This document shows positions 21,471 to 32,439 of a stretch of DNA of 64,000 nt, in pieces. Both the position numbers and the translations under genes were made by a program. The DNA is taken from contig NC_132917.1 in assembly GCF_047675955.1 (NCBI RefSeq), positions 10,448,501 to 10,512,500 of the forward strand, given 5' to 3'. The notes under the pieces were generated by a model. That model was not told where the DNA came from, did no database searches, and saw nothing but the letters and a program-made list of their open reading frames with translations. Source of the stretch: Chlorocebus sabaeus (Eukaryota; Chordata; Mammalia; Primates; Cercopithecidae). Each line of letters starts with the position of its first letter. The stretch's first letter is position 1.

Positions 21471-23059
21471 TTTTCCCCAAGTTTTTGAAAAAATGCACTG
21501 GCAAATACTGCTTTTTGGGAGGCATACCCCTCCTATCTCCAGAAGTGGGTACCGGCTCCTGCATCCTGCTGGGTAACAGGTCTAAAGGCAATGGGTGCGC
21601 TGCGCACAGGGTCTCCAGCTCACCAGACAGGAGGGAGGGGCTGCTTTCGTGTGCAAAGGCAGCTCTGTGGGCTGTGGGGATGGGGAATCCGTGAGGTGAA
21701 CATTCCCAGAGTCCTGGATACAATCCGAAGGCTCCTGCTGTTTGCGGACAATGCCATGGCGTTCCGGTCAGAGACCTGGAGGGGCTGTGAGTTCGCCCTG
21801 TGTTGAAAGCAGACTCGGCTCTGGTTGTAAGTTCCATCAGTCCAGAGACTCTGACTACAAGCTCTCTGGCTGGTTCTGTTCCTGTGCCTTGAGACTGTGG
21901 TTTTCCTTCTGCAAACCTCACTGTTACTGAGAGCTGCTGCTCCACAACCCGCGCATGCTTCACCCCGTGGCAAGCAGCCAGCTGCACCCACGGCTTCCTT
22001 CATAAGCCTTCACTCCCAGTGAGCACTGGCCACAGCTCAGTGACTTTCTCCACCACATGCCAAGGAAAGCTCCCATCTTCTAATGCCAACTGGGCCCTCG
22101 CCACCTGTGAACCCAATAGTAAGGATGGCCCGTCTCAGGTCCTGTCCTCTTGAGGGTTCAATGCCAGCAGCCATTTCTGCTGCAAAAAGCCCGTCCTGGT
22201 CAGGGTGACCCTGCTGTAGCCAGGGCTACTAGCTTGTTTTCAGAGTTTCTGAAGAGCCAGGAGCCAAACTCGATGCCACTAACCAAGAGAAACACCCTTG
22301 GGAGACACTGAGGGGATTCTAGAGGAAATCCCTCTTCACCCCACTTAGAATGCAGGGTGGACACCCCAGTACAGACCTCACAGCTGCCCCATATGACCCA
22401 GCGTCTGGGCGCCAGGATCCAGGCCCCCGGCACGTGGCTGCCACCTCATGCTCCTCTCTTGTGCCTTCTGGGTTCCCATGAGGGCAGAAGCTCACCCCGA
22501 CATAGGCTGAGGCGGCCTTGGGGTGTAGAGAGCAGAAGACCTGCCTGACTGGGGATGGAAGTTTTCTTTGTGGAGGAAGGAGAATGGGAGCTGGCCACTG
22601 GGAGCAGGCTGATGTTAGACAGGAGGGAGAGCGAGGACTTCTTGGCAGGGCCCCTCCCACCGCAGGGCTCAGGCCCTCCTCACCCCTGTCTGATGCTCCG
22701 GGCTCCACAGTGCCTCCCACGTGACTGGGCCAGGGCCTGATCATCACCTCCTCCATCACAGACGTCTGCAGGACAATGACGATTCGTGATTCAACAGGTG
22801 TCAGAGCCTGGGACACTCGACACTCAAAGAACGTGACTTCCTTTTGAGGCCCCAGGCCCTCGACCTCCATGACCCACTGCTCTGGGGGTCCGATTCCGCA
22901 TCTCCCTTTTTCCAGGTGGTCCCTGTACTCTGCTCTGGGGGTCTCGGACAGCCAGGCCCTGCCCTCCTCCCAGCTGCCTGGGAGGTTCTTCACTCGCATT
23001 TCTCAGACAGCCCCAAAAGCACTCATTCTGAGTTCAAGCAGGACACCGGACAGAAAGAG
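21471..23059. other. GC-moderate sequence, no gene seen
   Basis: 1.6 kb without a recognised transposon. Frames such as 21403-21987 and 22319-22999 (minus) are open, but they lack splice flanks, codon periodicity visible by eye, or family motifs. This is one of the longer single-copy stretches of the window. Confidence 0.4.
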
Positions 23060-23235
23060 CCGTCTCTGGAGTTAGGCAGACGTGGGTTCAGGTTCTGGCT
23101 GTTTCCACTGGCTGGTATTGCCCCTTGGGCAATTAGGTGCGTAACCTCTCTGACCCTCCACAGTGTCACCTGTAAAAGGGAGGAGAATGATAGGAATAGG
23201 GATGGTTGTGAAAAAGAAACGCAGCTGCACCTGTA
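23060..23235 (-). mobile_element. MIR element, antisense
   Basis: 'Ttaggcagacgtgggttcagg', 'ttgggcaattaggtgcgtaacctctctg' and 'cacctgtaaaagggaggagaatg' are the antisense MIR core in order. Confidence 0.75.
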
Positions 23236-23396
23236 AGGTACCAGTCATGATCCTAACAAAAGCACCTTCTATGGATGATCTCGTTTAATCCTCAGAGCAA
23301 CGCTGCCCATTGTACGGGGGAAGACCTGAAACTTCAGTAGCTTCTCCTAGAAGAGGCTGGATTCTCACCTGGGTGGTTCGGCCCCAGGACCTCCAT
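23236..23396 (+). mobile_element. MIR element, sense
   Basis: 'Gatctcgtttaatcctcagagcaacgctgcc' and 'gcttctcctagaagaggctgg' with 'attctcacctgggtgg' match the sense MIR. It lies head to head with the preceding antisense MIR. Confidence 0.7.
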
Positions 23397-23704
23397 TCAC
23401 AATGACCACACTGTCATTCCCACATCTAAACAACACTTCCAATGAGAGAAGTGCTTTCCTTTTCTGTCCCATCAGGCTTCATGCCACTGACGTCGCAGAT
23501 CCTTCCCGGGTCCCAGGCATGCCTCACTGGGCCCAGGCCGTGCTCGGCGGCAGAAGCCTGGGCAGAGTTCGGAGGGCAGATTGGACCGGCTCCTGCCGCA
23601 CTTCCGGCATCTTCTGGCCTCTGTGGCCTGGCTCCAGGTGCTGCCTTGAAGGAGCAGGGCACTTTTGGTTGCTGGCCTGCACTGGCTCCATCCTGGAATT
23701 CACT
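23397..23704. other. Unassigned sequence, no gene seen
   Basis: A frame at 23442-24095 plus opens here but runs into the minisatellite to the right. No exon signals are present. Confidence 0.4.
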
Positions 23705-23832
23705 TGATGTTCTCAACAGTCCTGTGAGACACAGAAGGCAGGGACACTATCCCAGCACACATGGGGGGAACCCAAGGCTCAGAGAGCTGCAGGCCCTGCC
23801 AAGGTCACACAGCTGGGAAGAACTGAGAGGCC
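23705..23832 (+). mobile_element. MIR fragment
   Basis: 'Gttctcaacagtcctgtgag', 'acccaaggctcagagagctgcagg' and 'ccaaggtcacacagctggg' match MIR in order. Confidence 0.75.
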
Positions 23833-23949
23833 CCCCTGGTCAGGCGTGGTCACTCAGCGTCTGCTGGCATGGGAACCTGAAACAGGGGTTCCCGTCCAGG
23901 CCTTCACATTGGGACCCGGGAAGCATGTTCTCTGACACTAAATCAGGAT

Positions 23950-25142
23950 CTCGGGGGTCCTATGTATTGGGGTGTCTGGGTGGGTCCTGTGTATTGTTTG
24001 GGCGGGTCCTGTGCATTAAGGTGTTTGGGGGTCCTGTGTATAGGGGTGTTTGGGGGGTCCTGTGTATTGGGGTGTTTGGGGATCCTGTGTATTGAGGTGT
24101 TTGGCGGGTCCTGTGTATTGAGGTGTTTGGGCACGTCCTGTGTATTGAGGTGTTTGGGGGTCCTGTGAATTGGGGCGTTTCGGGGGGTCCTGTGTATTGA
24201 GGTTTTGGGGGTCCTGTATATTGAGGTGTTTGGGCGGGTCCTGTGTACTGGGGTGTTTGGTAGGTCCTGTGTATTGGGGTGTTTGGGCGGGTCCTGTGTA
24301 TTGGGGTGTTTGGCGGGTCCTGTGTATTGAGGTGTTTGGGGGGTCCTGTGTACTGGGGTGTTTGGGGGGTCCTGTGTACTGGGGTGTTGGGGGTCCTGTG
24401 TATTGGGGTGTTTGGGGGGTCCTGTGTATTGAGGTGTTTGGGGGGTCCTGTGTACTGGGGTGTTTGGGGGGTCCTGTGTACTGGGGTGTTGGGGGTCCTG
24501 TGTATTGGGGTGTTTGGGGGGTCCTGTGTATTGGGGTGTTTGGTAGGTCCTGTGTATTGGGGTGTTTGGGCGGGTCCTGTGTACTGGGGTGTTTGGGGGT
24601 CCTGTGTATTGGGGTGTTTGGGGGGTCCTGTGTACTGGGGTGTTTGGGGGGTCCTGTGTACTGGGGTGTTGGGGGTCCTGTGTATTGAGGTATTTGGGGG
24701 GTCCTGTGTACTGGGGTGTTTGGGGGGTCCTGTGTACTGGGGTGTTTGGGGGTCCTGTGTATTGGGGTGTTTTGGTGGGTCCTGTGTACTGGGGTGTTTG
24801 GGGATCCTGTGTACTGGGGTGTTTGGGGGTCCTGTGTATTGGGGTGTTTTGGTGGGTCCTGTGTATTGGGGTGTTTGGGGGGTCCTGTGTATTGAAGTGT
24901 TTGGGGGTCCTGTGTATTGAGGTGTTTGGGGGGTCCTGTGTACTGGGGTGTTTGGGGGGTCCTGTGTACTGGGGTATTTGGGGGTCCTGTGTATTGGGGT
25001 GTTTCAGTGGGTCCTGTGTATTGAGGTGTTTCGGGGGCTCCTGTGTATTGGGGTATTTAGGTGGGTCCTGTGTATTGAGGTGTTTGGGGGGTCCTGTGTA
25101 CTGGGGTGTTTGGGGGGCCCTGTGTATTGGGGTGTTTTTTAG
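23950..25142 (+). repeat. G-rich minisatellite, about 27-bp units, roughly 45 copies
   Basis: The unit reads GGTCCTGTGTATTGGGGTGT followed by TTGGGGG. Units vary from about 24 to 29 bp through changes in G-run length, ATTG versus ACTG, and GTGTTT versus GTGTTTT. Each unit has two G-runs of four to six on plus, so G-quadruplex potential is high. 9-residue protein periodicity appears in all plus-strand frames because 27 is divisible by 3. These frames are not genes. Confidence 0.97.
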
Positions 25143-26334
25143 GCTCCCCAGGTGAGTTGAATGTGCAGCCAGGGTGGGGATACTGACATTCCCACGGGGA
25201 GGAGAAAGGAGGGGCTAAGTGAGGTTTTCCCCAGAATCTCTATGATCGAGTTGATTTCAGAACAAACAGCGCTGGTGGAGGATACAGGGATACATCTGCT
25301 GAAACCCGGCCTCGCCTGGGACATGAACTCAGAAACCGCTGAGTGAAACGAAGCTTACATACATGCGGTCAAGGCTGTTGACAAAGACAAAAGAACAAAA
25401 TATTTACACAAGAAACAACAACAAAAAGAAAAAGCAGAAGAAAGCAAATGTGGTGTCATGGAACTGCTGAGTGCATTTTTGCTCAAACACCCCCTGGGGA
25501 GATTTACTGATTTCCGGAACGCCCCTCCTTTGGGCATCCTGTGGCCGCCTTTCAGGAGGAATCTGGATGTTGGTTTCCTCTGGTCTGTGTGTCCTTCACA
25601 CACACTCAATGAATGTCGAGTCCAGTGGCGGGGGGGGGGGGGGGGTCCTGGGGTCCCTGTTGTCTGCCAAGGCCCTCTCCAGGGCCACTGGGTTACACCT
25701 GTTTGTCCCACACAGTGGGAGGCACCCATGCTGCTGCCTTTTTTAATGAAGAAAACCTGTGGCCTCGTTGGGGGCTTGCCCAGAGTCCTGGAGCCATTCC
25801 CAGCTGGTCAACCTCTGCTGTCACGGTCACTGATTCCCCGCCCTCCACCCCCAGCCTCCTCCCCGGTGGGATGAATGAGTCCCCCCACCCCAAGCCCTGA
25901 TGGAATGATCTGTGCGCGTTGCTCAGCTGAAACCTCCAGTCCCCTGAGAACAGCTGTGAGACACGGCCCACCTCTGCGATGCCACTTCGGGGCACAGCCT
26001 GGGCTGGACACAGCCCGGGACGGGGACTTCCAAGGGCTTCCTCCGGCAGCTCAGGGCGCTCAGCTGCCAGACCTCCTGGCTCGGTCCCCAGGCCATTTCC
26101 CTCTTGAACTTCTGTCCCCAAAGGTTTGGTCTGCAGCTGTTCAGACGTGGTACCTGGGTACCTTCCTCTCCCACACTGTTCCTAGAGATTTGGCCGTGTC
26201 CATCGACTGTTCCAGAAGCTCACCTGGTCTCTTTACAGCCTCCTGTGTGAAGCCTCTGTTCCTGCTCCTGCAAAATGGAAATGACCTCCCTAGATGGCGG
26301 GTGTCTGGTGAGACTGTGGGTGTGGAAGCGTTTC
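25143..26334. other. Unassigned sequence with a G16 run
   Basis: No gene or clear repeat is seen. 25630-25645 is an uninterrupted run of 16 G. An A-rich tract lies at 25400-25440. Several frames are open around 25458-26339 on plus and 25693-26121 on minus, without family motifs. Confidence 0.4.
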
Positions 26335-26594
26335 TATGACATGTCCAGAACAGACAAATCCGTGCAGACAGAAAGTAGGCGAGTAGTTGCTGAGGGCTGG
26401 GGTGGGGAGATGGGGGGTGACTGCTAAAGGACACGGAGTTTCTTTCGGGGGTGATGGGAATATCTGGAATTGGATAGTGGTGATGGTTGCATAATTTTGT
26501 GAATGTACCAAAACCCACTGAATTATGCACTTGAAGTGGGTGAATGGTATGACACGCGAATTATATCTCAACAAAGCTGTTTAAAAAAAAAAGC
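26335..26594 (+). mobile_element. L1M 3' untranslated end
   Basis: 'Gagtagttgctgagggctggggtgg', 'gatagtggtgatggttgcataattttgtg', 'tatgcacttgaagtgggtgaatgg', 'attatatctcaacaaagctg' and an A10 tail match the L1M 3' end in order. Confidence 0.85.
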
Positions 26595-26625
26595 AGGGGG
26601 TGTTGAGCCATTTTCCTACAATGGG

Positions 26626-26682
26626 ATCAGTGAGCTGAGATAGCACCACTGCACTCCAGCCTGGGCGGCAGAAAAGAAAAGG
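26626..26682 (+). mobile_element. Alu right-arm fragment
   Basis: CAGTGAGCTGAGATAGCACC, then ACTGCACTCCAGCCTGGGCG. Only about 50 bp of the Alu 3' arm is present, ending in an A-rich segment. Confidence 0.8.
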
Positions 26683-26689
26683 TGCATTC

Positions 26690-26870
26690 CTCACCAGCTG
26701 GTCCTTTTGGCTCCAAGACTCCTTCCTCTATTGAGGAAGCTATTTCTCTTTCTCTTCTCTTCTGCCTATTAAACCTCTGCTCCTAAACTCCTTGTGTGTG
26801 TCCGTGTCCTAAATTTTCCTGGCAGGTGACAACAAACCCCAGGTTTATACCCCAGACAATGTAGCCACTT
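26690..26870 (+). mobile_element. 3' part of a class I endogenous-retrovirus LTR
   Basis: 'Ttctcttctgcctattaaacctctgctcctaaactcc', 'tgtgtgtccgtgtcctaaattttcctggc' and 'aggtttataccccagacaatg' resemble the R/U5 end of an ERV1-type LTR with an ATTAAA polyadenylation signal. The family is not assigned. No retroviral ORFs are present. Confidence 0.55.
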
Positions 26871-27345
26871 CATGACCAGCTGGGCAGTTCCCGACGTCCC
26901 CAGGAGCCACCCAGGAGACAGACGTCATGTTCTGAGCTGGGAAACACAGGCCTGGGGACGAGGAAGGAAAACCAGGGTGGGAGGTTTGGGAAAGAGAAGG
27001 GCCTGGCAGGGAAGGCCGGATGACAACACGCCCAGAGGCCAAGGGGCCAGGTCCTCTGAGGACCACCCTGGCAGAGCTTTGTGGCTGCAGTTGCAAACAG
27101 TTGTGCCCTGTGCCCTGTGCCCTGTCCTTCTCTTCAGGTCCATCCCAGGATATGTCCCAGACTCCACACTGTCTTCTCAGCTGTATGGGGCCCTGGTGTT
27201 ATGCCTGGTCCCCTGGGCACGTGGCAGGAGCTCTGAACAGCGCCCGAGTTCTACTTCTCTCTAAGGAGACTGGGCAGCCTTCAAGCAGGCCACTTCTGCC
27301 TCTCTCCTGAGGGTAAGCTCAGAAGGTCAGAAAGAACTTGTTACT
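26871..27345. other. GC-rich sequence, no gene seen
   Basis: Contains a short TGCCCTG triplication at 27108-27127. Nothing else is recognised. Confidence 0.4.
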
Positions 27346-27652
27346 GGTCCAGCACAGTGGCTCACGCCTGTAATCCCAGCACTTTGGGAGGCCGAGGCGG
27401 GCAGACTATCTGAGGTCAGGAGTTCGAGACCAGCTTGGCCAATATGATGAAACCCTGTCTCTACTAAAAATACAAAATTAGCCAGGTGTGGTGGCGTGTA
27501 CCTATAATCCCAGCTACTTGGGAGGCCGAGACAGGGGAATCGCTTGAACCCAGGAGGCAGAGGTTGCAGTGAGTCGAGACTGTGCCACTGCCCTCCAGCC
27601 TGGGGGACAGAGTGAGACTCTGTCTCACAAAAAAAAAAAAAAAAAAAAAAAA
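27346..27652 (+). mobile_element. Alu (AluS-like), full length
   Basis: Starts near TCCAGCACAGTGGCTCACGC. Both arms are complete and end in an A tail of about 24. Confidence 0.95.
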
Positions 27653-28270
27653 GGCGGGGGGAGGATCTTGCTTCTAGAATGAAACCCCAGAGTACAAACC
27701 CAACACCAGTGGCTTAGGGCTACTAAGATCAAGACTGGTGTGGACATCAGAGCAGCTCAGAGATGGAAGGGGTTTGCTCCCTGCCATGGTAAGGTACACT
27801 TAGAGGCTGGTGACACCTGGCAGACAGATGCAGGGGGAAGTCACACATAAAACCTGGGTTATGGGACTCGGTACCAGGAACATTCTCCCTGGATCTTAAA
27901 CCTCAGCAGAAGGATGTGAGACTTCTGGTGAGTGCTTTGAGAAACCACCATCTGAACACACAGGGGGCTATGACATTCCAAGTTTCCAGAGCCACCTACT
28001 TGGTGCTGCATTTCACAGACGGAGGCCTGATTGCCCTTTCTGTTTCCCATGACTGTCATCTTCCGCACCCATTCTTCCCGTGTGGGACCTCGCCTGCTCC
28101 CAGAGCAGGTGTTTGCCTCACTGAGCGATGCAGAGACAGGCCTCGAGCCTGCCCGCCAGCCCTGTCACTGGCTGTTGGAGTGGCATTTTATATTTGGCAT
28201 CGATATCCCTTGGGACTTGGATAGAGCATTGCCTCCTGTCTGACTATTCTTTGGCTATTAAAAACAGAGC
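27653..28270. other. Unassigned sequence, no gene seen
   Basis: No repeat or exon is recognised. Short open frames at 27916-28224 have no motif. Confidence 0.4.
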
Positions 28271-28276
28271 TGGGGA

Positions 28277-28600
28277 CCAGGCGCAGTGGCTCACACCTGT
28301 AATCCCAACACTTTGGGAGGCCAAGGCGGGTGGATTGCCTGAGGTCAGGAGTTCGAGATCAGCCTGGTCAACATGGGGAAACCCTGTCTCTGCTAAAAAA
28401 TACAAAAAATTAGCCAGGTGTGATGGCGGGCGCCTGTAATCCCAGCTACTAGGAAAGCTGAGGCAGGAGAATCACCTGAACTTGGGAGGCGGAGTTGCAG
28501 TAAGCCAAGATCACAACTTTGCACCCCAGCCTGGGCAACAAGAGCGAAACTCTGTCTCAAAACAAAAACAGACAGACAAACAAACAAACAAATAAACAAG
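28277..28600 (+). mobile_element. Alu, full length with expanded tail
   Basis: CCAGGCGCAGTGGCTCACAC to a tail of AAACAAAAACAGACAGACAA and CAAA repeats. The target duplication is imperfect: AAAACAGAGCTG on the left and AAACAAGAGCTG on the right. Confidence 0.95.
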
Positions 28601-28603
28601 AGC

Positions 28604-28645
28604 TGAGCTGGGCAGAGTGGCTCACGCCGGTAAGCAGCATGTTTG
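28604..28645 (+). mobile_element. Alu 5' stub
   Basis: GAGCTGGGCAGAGTGGCTCA, then CGCCGGTAAGCAGCATGTTTGG, tracks the first 40 bases of Alu and then stops. It lies directly after a complete Alu. Confidence 0.45.
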
Positions 28646-29007
28646 GAGCATGCAGGAGAGCTGGAGTGTGGGGGAATGTGGTTTTCAGAGTGGAGGGTGG
28701 CATCGTTTCCTCATTCCTCAGGATGGAGTTGGGGCTGCTGTCCTGGTGTGCCCAGGATTATCCTGGTTTGGGCAGGGGCCTAGCATTCAACCTGGTGGCT
28801 TCAGCGCCCAGCACACCTCCTAGAACCCAGTAAGCTCTCGACACACATCTGTGGGATGCATAATGAATGAGCCACCCTACCTCAAGAATTGTTGATGACT
28901 CGGTTTCCTAAGAGAGTAAGATTGACAAGTATTTATCACTCAGATTGGTACTGGTCCCCGCTTGGCAGGTAAGTCAGAAGGTTACTTCTGCACGCAAAAT
29001 ACAGGGG
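28646..29007. other. Unassigned sequence, no gene seen
   Basis: A MIR-like/L2-like phrase (TCGACACACATCTGTGGGAT, then GCATAATGAATGAG) near 28838-28871 may be a degraded L2 3' end on plus. The rest is unassigned. Confidence 0.4.
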
Positions 29008-29306
29008 AGACTGGGCACAGTGGCTCACACTTGTAGTCCCAACATTTTGGGAAGCCAAGGTGGGAGGACTGCTTGAGCCCAGGAGTTTCAGACCAGCCTG
29101 AGCAACATGGCAAGACTCCCATTTCTACACACACACACAAAAATTAATTACTCAGGTGTGGTAGCATGTGCTATATATAGTCCCAGCTACTTGGGAGGCT
29201 GAGGCAGGAGGATCACTGAGCCCAGGAGGCAGAGGCTACAGTGAGCCATGATCCTACCACTACACTCTAGCCTAGGTGACAGAGTGAGACCCTGTTAAAA
29301 AAAAAT
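29008..29306 (+). mobile_element. Alu (AluJ-like), old
   Basis: GACTGGGCACAGTGGCTCAC starts it. Diverged arms and the middle linker (ACACACACACACAAAAATTA) are present. The target duplication is AAAATACAGGGG/AAAATACAGAGG. Confidence 0.9.
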
Positions 29307-30495
29307 ACAGAGGTGCTTTTGCCCACATTTGTCTCTTCTTAGGGTCATGAAACATTTGCCCAGTTAGGTGGATCCATTATGGATAGACAAATTATATTAT
29401 CGGATTTTAATCAAAGTAACTGTTCTACAATGGAGAAGTAGCTTCAAAAGAACACAGCAAAAAAGAAAAAAAGTCCTAAAATGGAAAATAATCCTAACAT
29501 ACAAGCCCCAGTGAACAACAACAGGGATGGTTTACAAAAATTCTGATCTTTGTCTCCAGTTCCTGGGACAGAACTCCTCAAACTTTTGGGCTTTCCTGAG
29601 TGACAGAAGTGTCTTCTTTATGCTAATGAACGATGGGTCCTGGGGGAATGGGGCACTGAGACGGTTTCCGGCTGGGGCTGGACACCAGCAAGACCAAACC
29701 TTGGTTGGAACTTCCAGCACCCCTAACTGATGGGATTCAAGGAGATTCCGAGTTAGCGAACGCATCCGCACACCAGCAGGGCAGCACGCCCCAGCTCCAC
29801 TGGGACACAGGCTGCCATGACTTGGCCCCTTCCGGCACTCTCCATGTGCCTCTTCACTGGGCTGCTTGTTTGTATCCTTTATAAACTGGAACAGCAAGGG
29901 GAACACTTCCCTTAGTTCAGAGAGGCGTTCTGGCAAATTAGCGACCCTGAAGGGTGGGGGTGGGGACTCCTGAATTGGAAGTCAGCTGGGCAGAAGTGTG
30001 GGTCGGCTGAGGACCCCATTTGTGGCTGGGATCTGAACGAGGCTGTCTTGTGGAACTAAGCCCTTCAACTGTGGGGTCTGATGCTAACTCCAGGTAGATA
30101 GTGTCAGAATCGAATTAACATGTTGAACACCAAGTTGGTGTTAGAGAATTGGAGAACCACACAACAGGTAACCCAGCTGATGAATATCAAGTAAAAGCGT
30201 TAGAGACCTAATCCAGTGTGAAGAGAAGTCAGCAACCCTCCCTTTTCTAAACCACCAAGGCTATTGGAAATGTGGATTTATATATCTATCATCATCGCTA
30301 ACAAGAAGCCTCCCTCTAAGTCTATGCTATGCGTTGGCATTCATAGCTCAAGATTGCATAAAACTATCTCTGTTAGCAGCACATTTACAAAACTCAGCGT
30401 TCGGAACCCAAGACAAACCTCAACACTGTTTGTGATGTGTACAGTTCTACTCTTTATGGACTCTTGAGATTTAATGAAAAATATTTAGAAGCTTC
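29307..30495. other. Unassigned sequence, no gene seen
   Basis: 1.2 kb of mixed composition. The minus-strand frame at 29532-29936 (134 codons) is the only notable one. It has no recognised domain and no obvious acceptor/donor pair. An unrecognised LTR is possible. Confidence 0.35.
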
Positions 30496-30517
30496 TTTGA
30501 GGTGTTTTTGTTTTGTT

Positions 30518-30817
30518 TTGTTTTCGCTTTTGCTTTTTGACAGAGTCTTGCTCTGTCGCCCAGGCTGAAGTGCAGTAGTGCAATCTTGGCCCACTGCAAG
30601 TTCTGCCTCCAGGGTTCACGCCATTCTCCTGCCTCAGCCTCCTGAGTAACTGGGACTACAGCTACATACCCAGCTAATTTTTTTGTATTTTTTTTTTTTA
30701 GTAGAGACAGGGTTTTGTTGTGTTAGCTAGGATGGTCTTGACCTCCTGACCTTGTGATCCACCCGCCTCGGCCTCCCAAAGTGCTGGGATTACAGGCGTG
30801 AGCCACCGTGCCCGGCC
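30518..30817 (-). mobile_element. Alu, antisense (younger of a pair)
   Basis: T-rich tail and GACAGAGTCTTGCTCTGTCGCC through to CACCGTGCCCGGCC. Target duplication TTGAGGTGTTTTT lies at 30497-30509 and 30818-30830. Confidence 0.95.
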
Positions 30818-30854
30818 TTGAGGTGTTTTTTTAAAAAATGGTTATTTATTTTTT

Positions 30855-31137
30855 TTAAGACAGGGTCTTGTTCTGTCACCCAGGCTGCAGTTGCACAATT
30901 ACAGCTCACTGTAGCCTCGACCTTCAGGGCTCAAGCAATCCTCCTGGCTCAGCCTCCCGAGTAGCTGGGACTATAGGTCCTCCCCTACCATGCCCAGCTA
31001 GCTAATTTTTAATTTTTCGTAGAGATGAAGTCATGCTGTGTTGCCCAGGCTGGTCTTGAACTCCTGGGCTCAAGCAATGATCCTACCTTGACCTCCCAGC
31101 GTGCTGGGATTACAGGTGTGAGCCACTGTGGCCAGCC
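30855..31137 (-). mobile_element. Alu (AluJ-like), antisense
   Basis: AAGACAGGGTCTTGTTCTGTC through to GCCACTGTGGCCAGCC. It is diverged, so older than its left neighbour. The right flank has CTGAGGTGGTTTTTTTT, a copy of the same target word. Confidence 0.9.
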
Positions 31138-32048
31138 GTCTGAGGTGGTTTTTTTTTGTTTGTTTTTGTTTTTGTTTTTTTAATAGAAAAAGTCCCAGAG
31201 GCAATACGAGTGGTCAAATGCTTAAATGGATTACAGACTGGAAAGCAAGATGGCAGCAAACCAAGATACATTTTTTTGGTCAACAAATAGTGTTGGAAAA
31301 TACCTGGAAAACACGGGTGAAAATGTGAAGACAACCATGAGAACAAATTATTCAGTGGGAAGTTTGCCACAGACTGGATGAAACTGCAGATACTGTTACT
31401 GTGTCTGGGGAAGGTTATGTTTCAAAGATGAAGTGCACAAAGAACTCCTTTTTCATGAACCACCAAAGGCAGGACCTGCCAGAGAAGGCATTTTCTCAAC
31501 TGTAAATTACTTCTGTAATGAAAACAATGTGTTATTGAAAAACTCTGTAAGCCAGAGGGTCTGCGTTTCACTTGGAATTTAAAAGGAAAAAGGAAGGCAG
31601 GATGGGGTTACAAAGAGCGTGAACAGGGAGTCCGTCGCCTTCGTCACCGAGGCAGGTAGGGGAGGAGACCAGAGAGAAACATGGTTTCATGTGGGTGGAC
31701 AAGGTCCTTCTTCCCTCCGGCTTTCTGTATCTTTGGCTGTGTATTTTCGGCTATGATGTCTATCAAAACCAAGTATTGAAATAACTTAGAACAAGATCTT
31801 CAGATCATTAAACCAATTACTAAACCAAGATTCTGTAAGAGAACAAAGCATACCCCATCACCTTGCTTTCACCAGCAAAATGTGATTGTTGAGATTGAGA
31901 GCAAAAGGTTATTTCTGAGCCATTAATGGAAACCAAAATCACAGTCATTTAAAAATATTGTTGATTAACTTTATAGTAAGTCTGTTTCCATTTTTTGTGT
32001 AAGTTTTATAGGTACTTGATATACCAGTACTTATAATAATATATGTGT
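31138..32048. other. AT-rich sequence, no gene seen
   Basis: 900 bp without a recognised transposon after a T-rich tract (31148-31181). No splice-flanked frame is seen. Confidence 0.4.
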
Positions 32049-32352
32049 GGCCTGGTGTGATGGATCATGCCTGTGATCCCAGCACTTTGGGAGCCCAAGG
32101 TGGGTGGATCACGAGGTCAGGAGTTCGAGACCAGCCTGACCAGCATGGTGAAACCCTATCTCTACTAAAAATACAAAAAATTAGCAGGGCATGGTGACAG
32201 GCACCTGTAATCCCAGATACTTGGGAGGCTGAGGCAGGAGAATCGCTTAGACCTAGGAGGCGGAGGTTACAGTGAGCTGAGATCACGCCACGGCACTCCA
32301 GCCTGGGTGACAGAGTGAGACTCTGTCTCAAAAATAAATAAATAAATAAAAA
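32049..32352 (+). mobile_element. Alu, full length
   Basis: GGCCTGGTGTGATGGATCAT to an AATA-repeat tail. Target duplication ATAATAATATATGT lies on both sides (the right copy starts near 32353). Confidence 0.95.
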
Positions 32353-32439
32353 ATAATAATATATGTATATAGTTTGCAAAGAAACATACATATGAAAGTT
32401 AGCTCTAAGACTTTTTACTGACGATAACAATAATCTCTA

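Noticed and set aside
23950..25142. Interstitial telomeric repeat
   Set aside because: The unit is about 27 bp and does not contain TTAGGG tandem copies.
23950..25155. Overlapping 170- to 213-codon frames with GGPVYWGVW-type repeats
   Set aside because: A 27-bp repeat unit gives 9-residue periodicity in all frames. Random frame use between units argues against selection.
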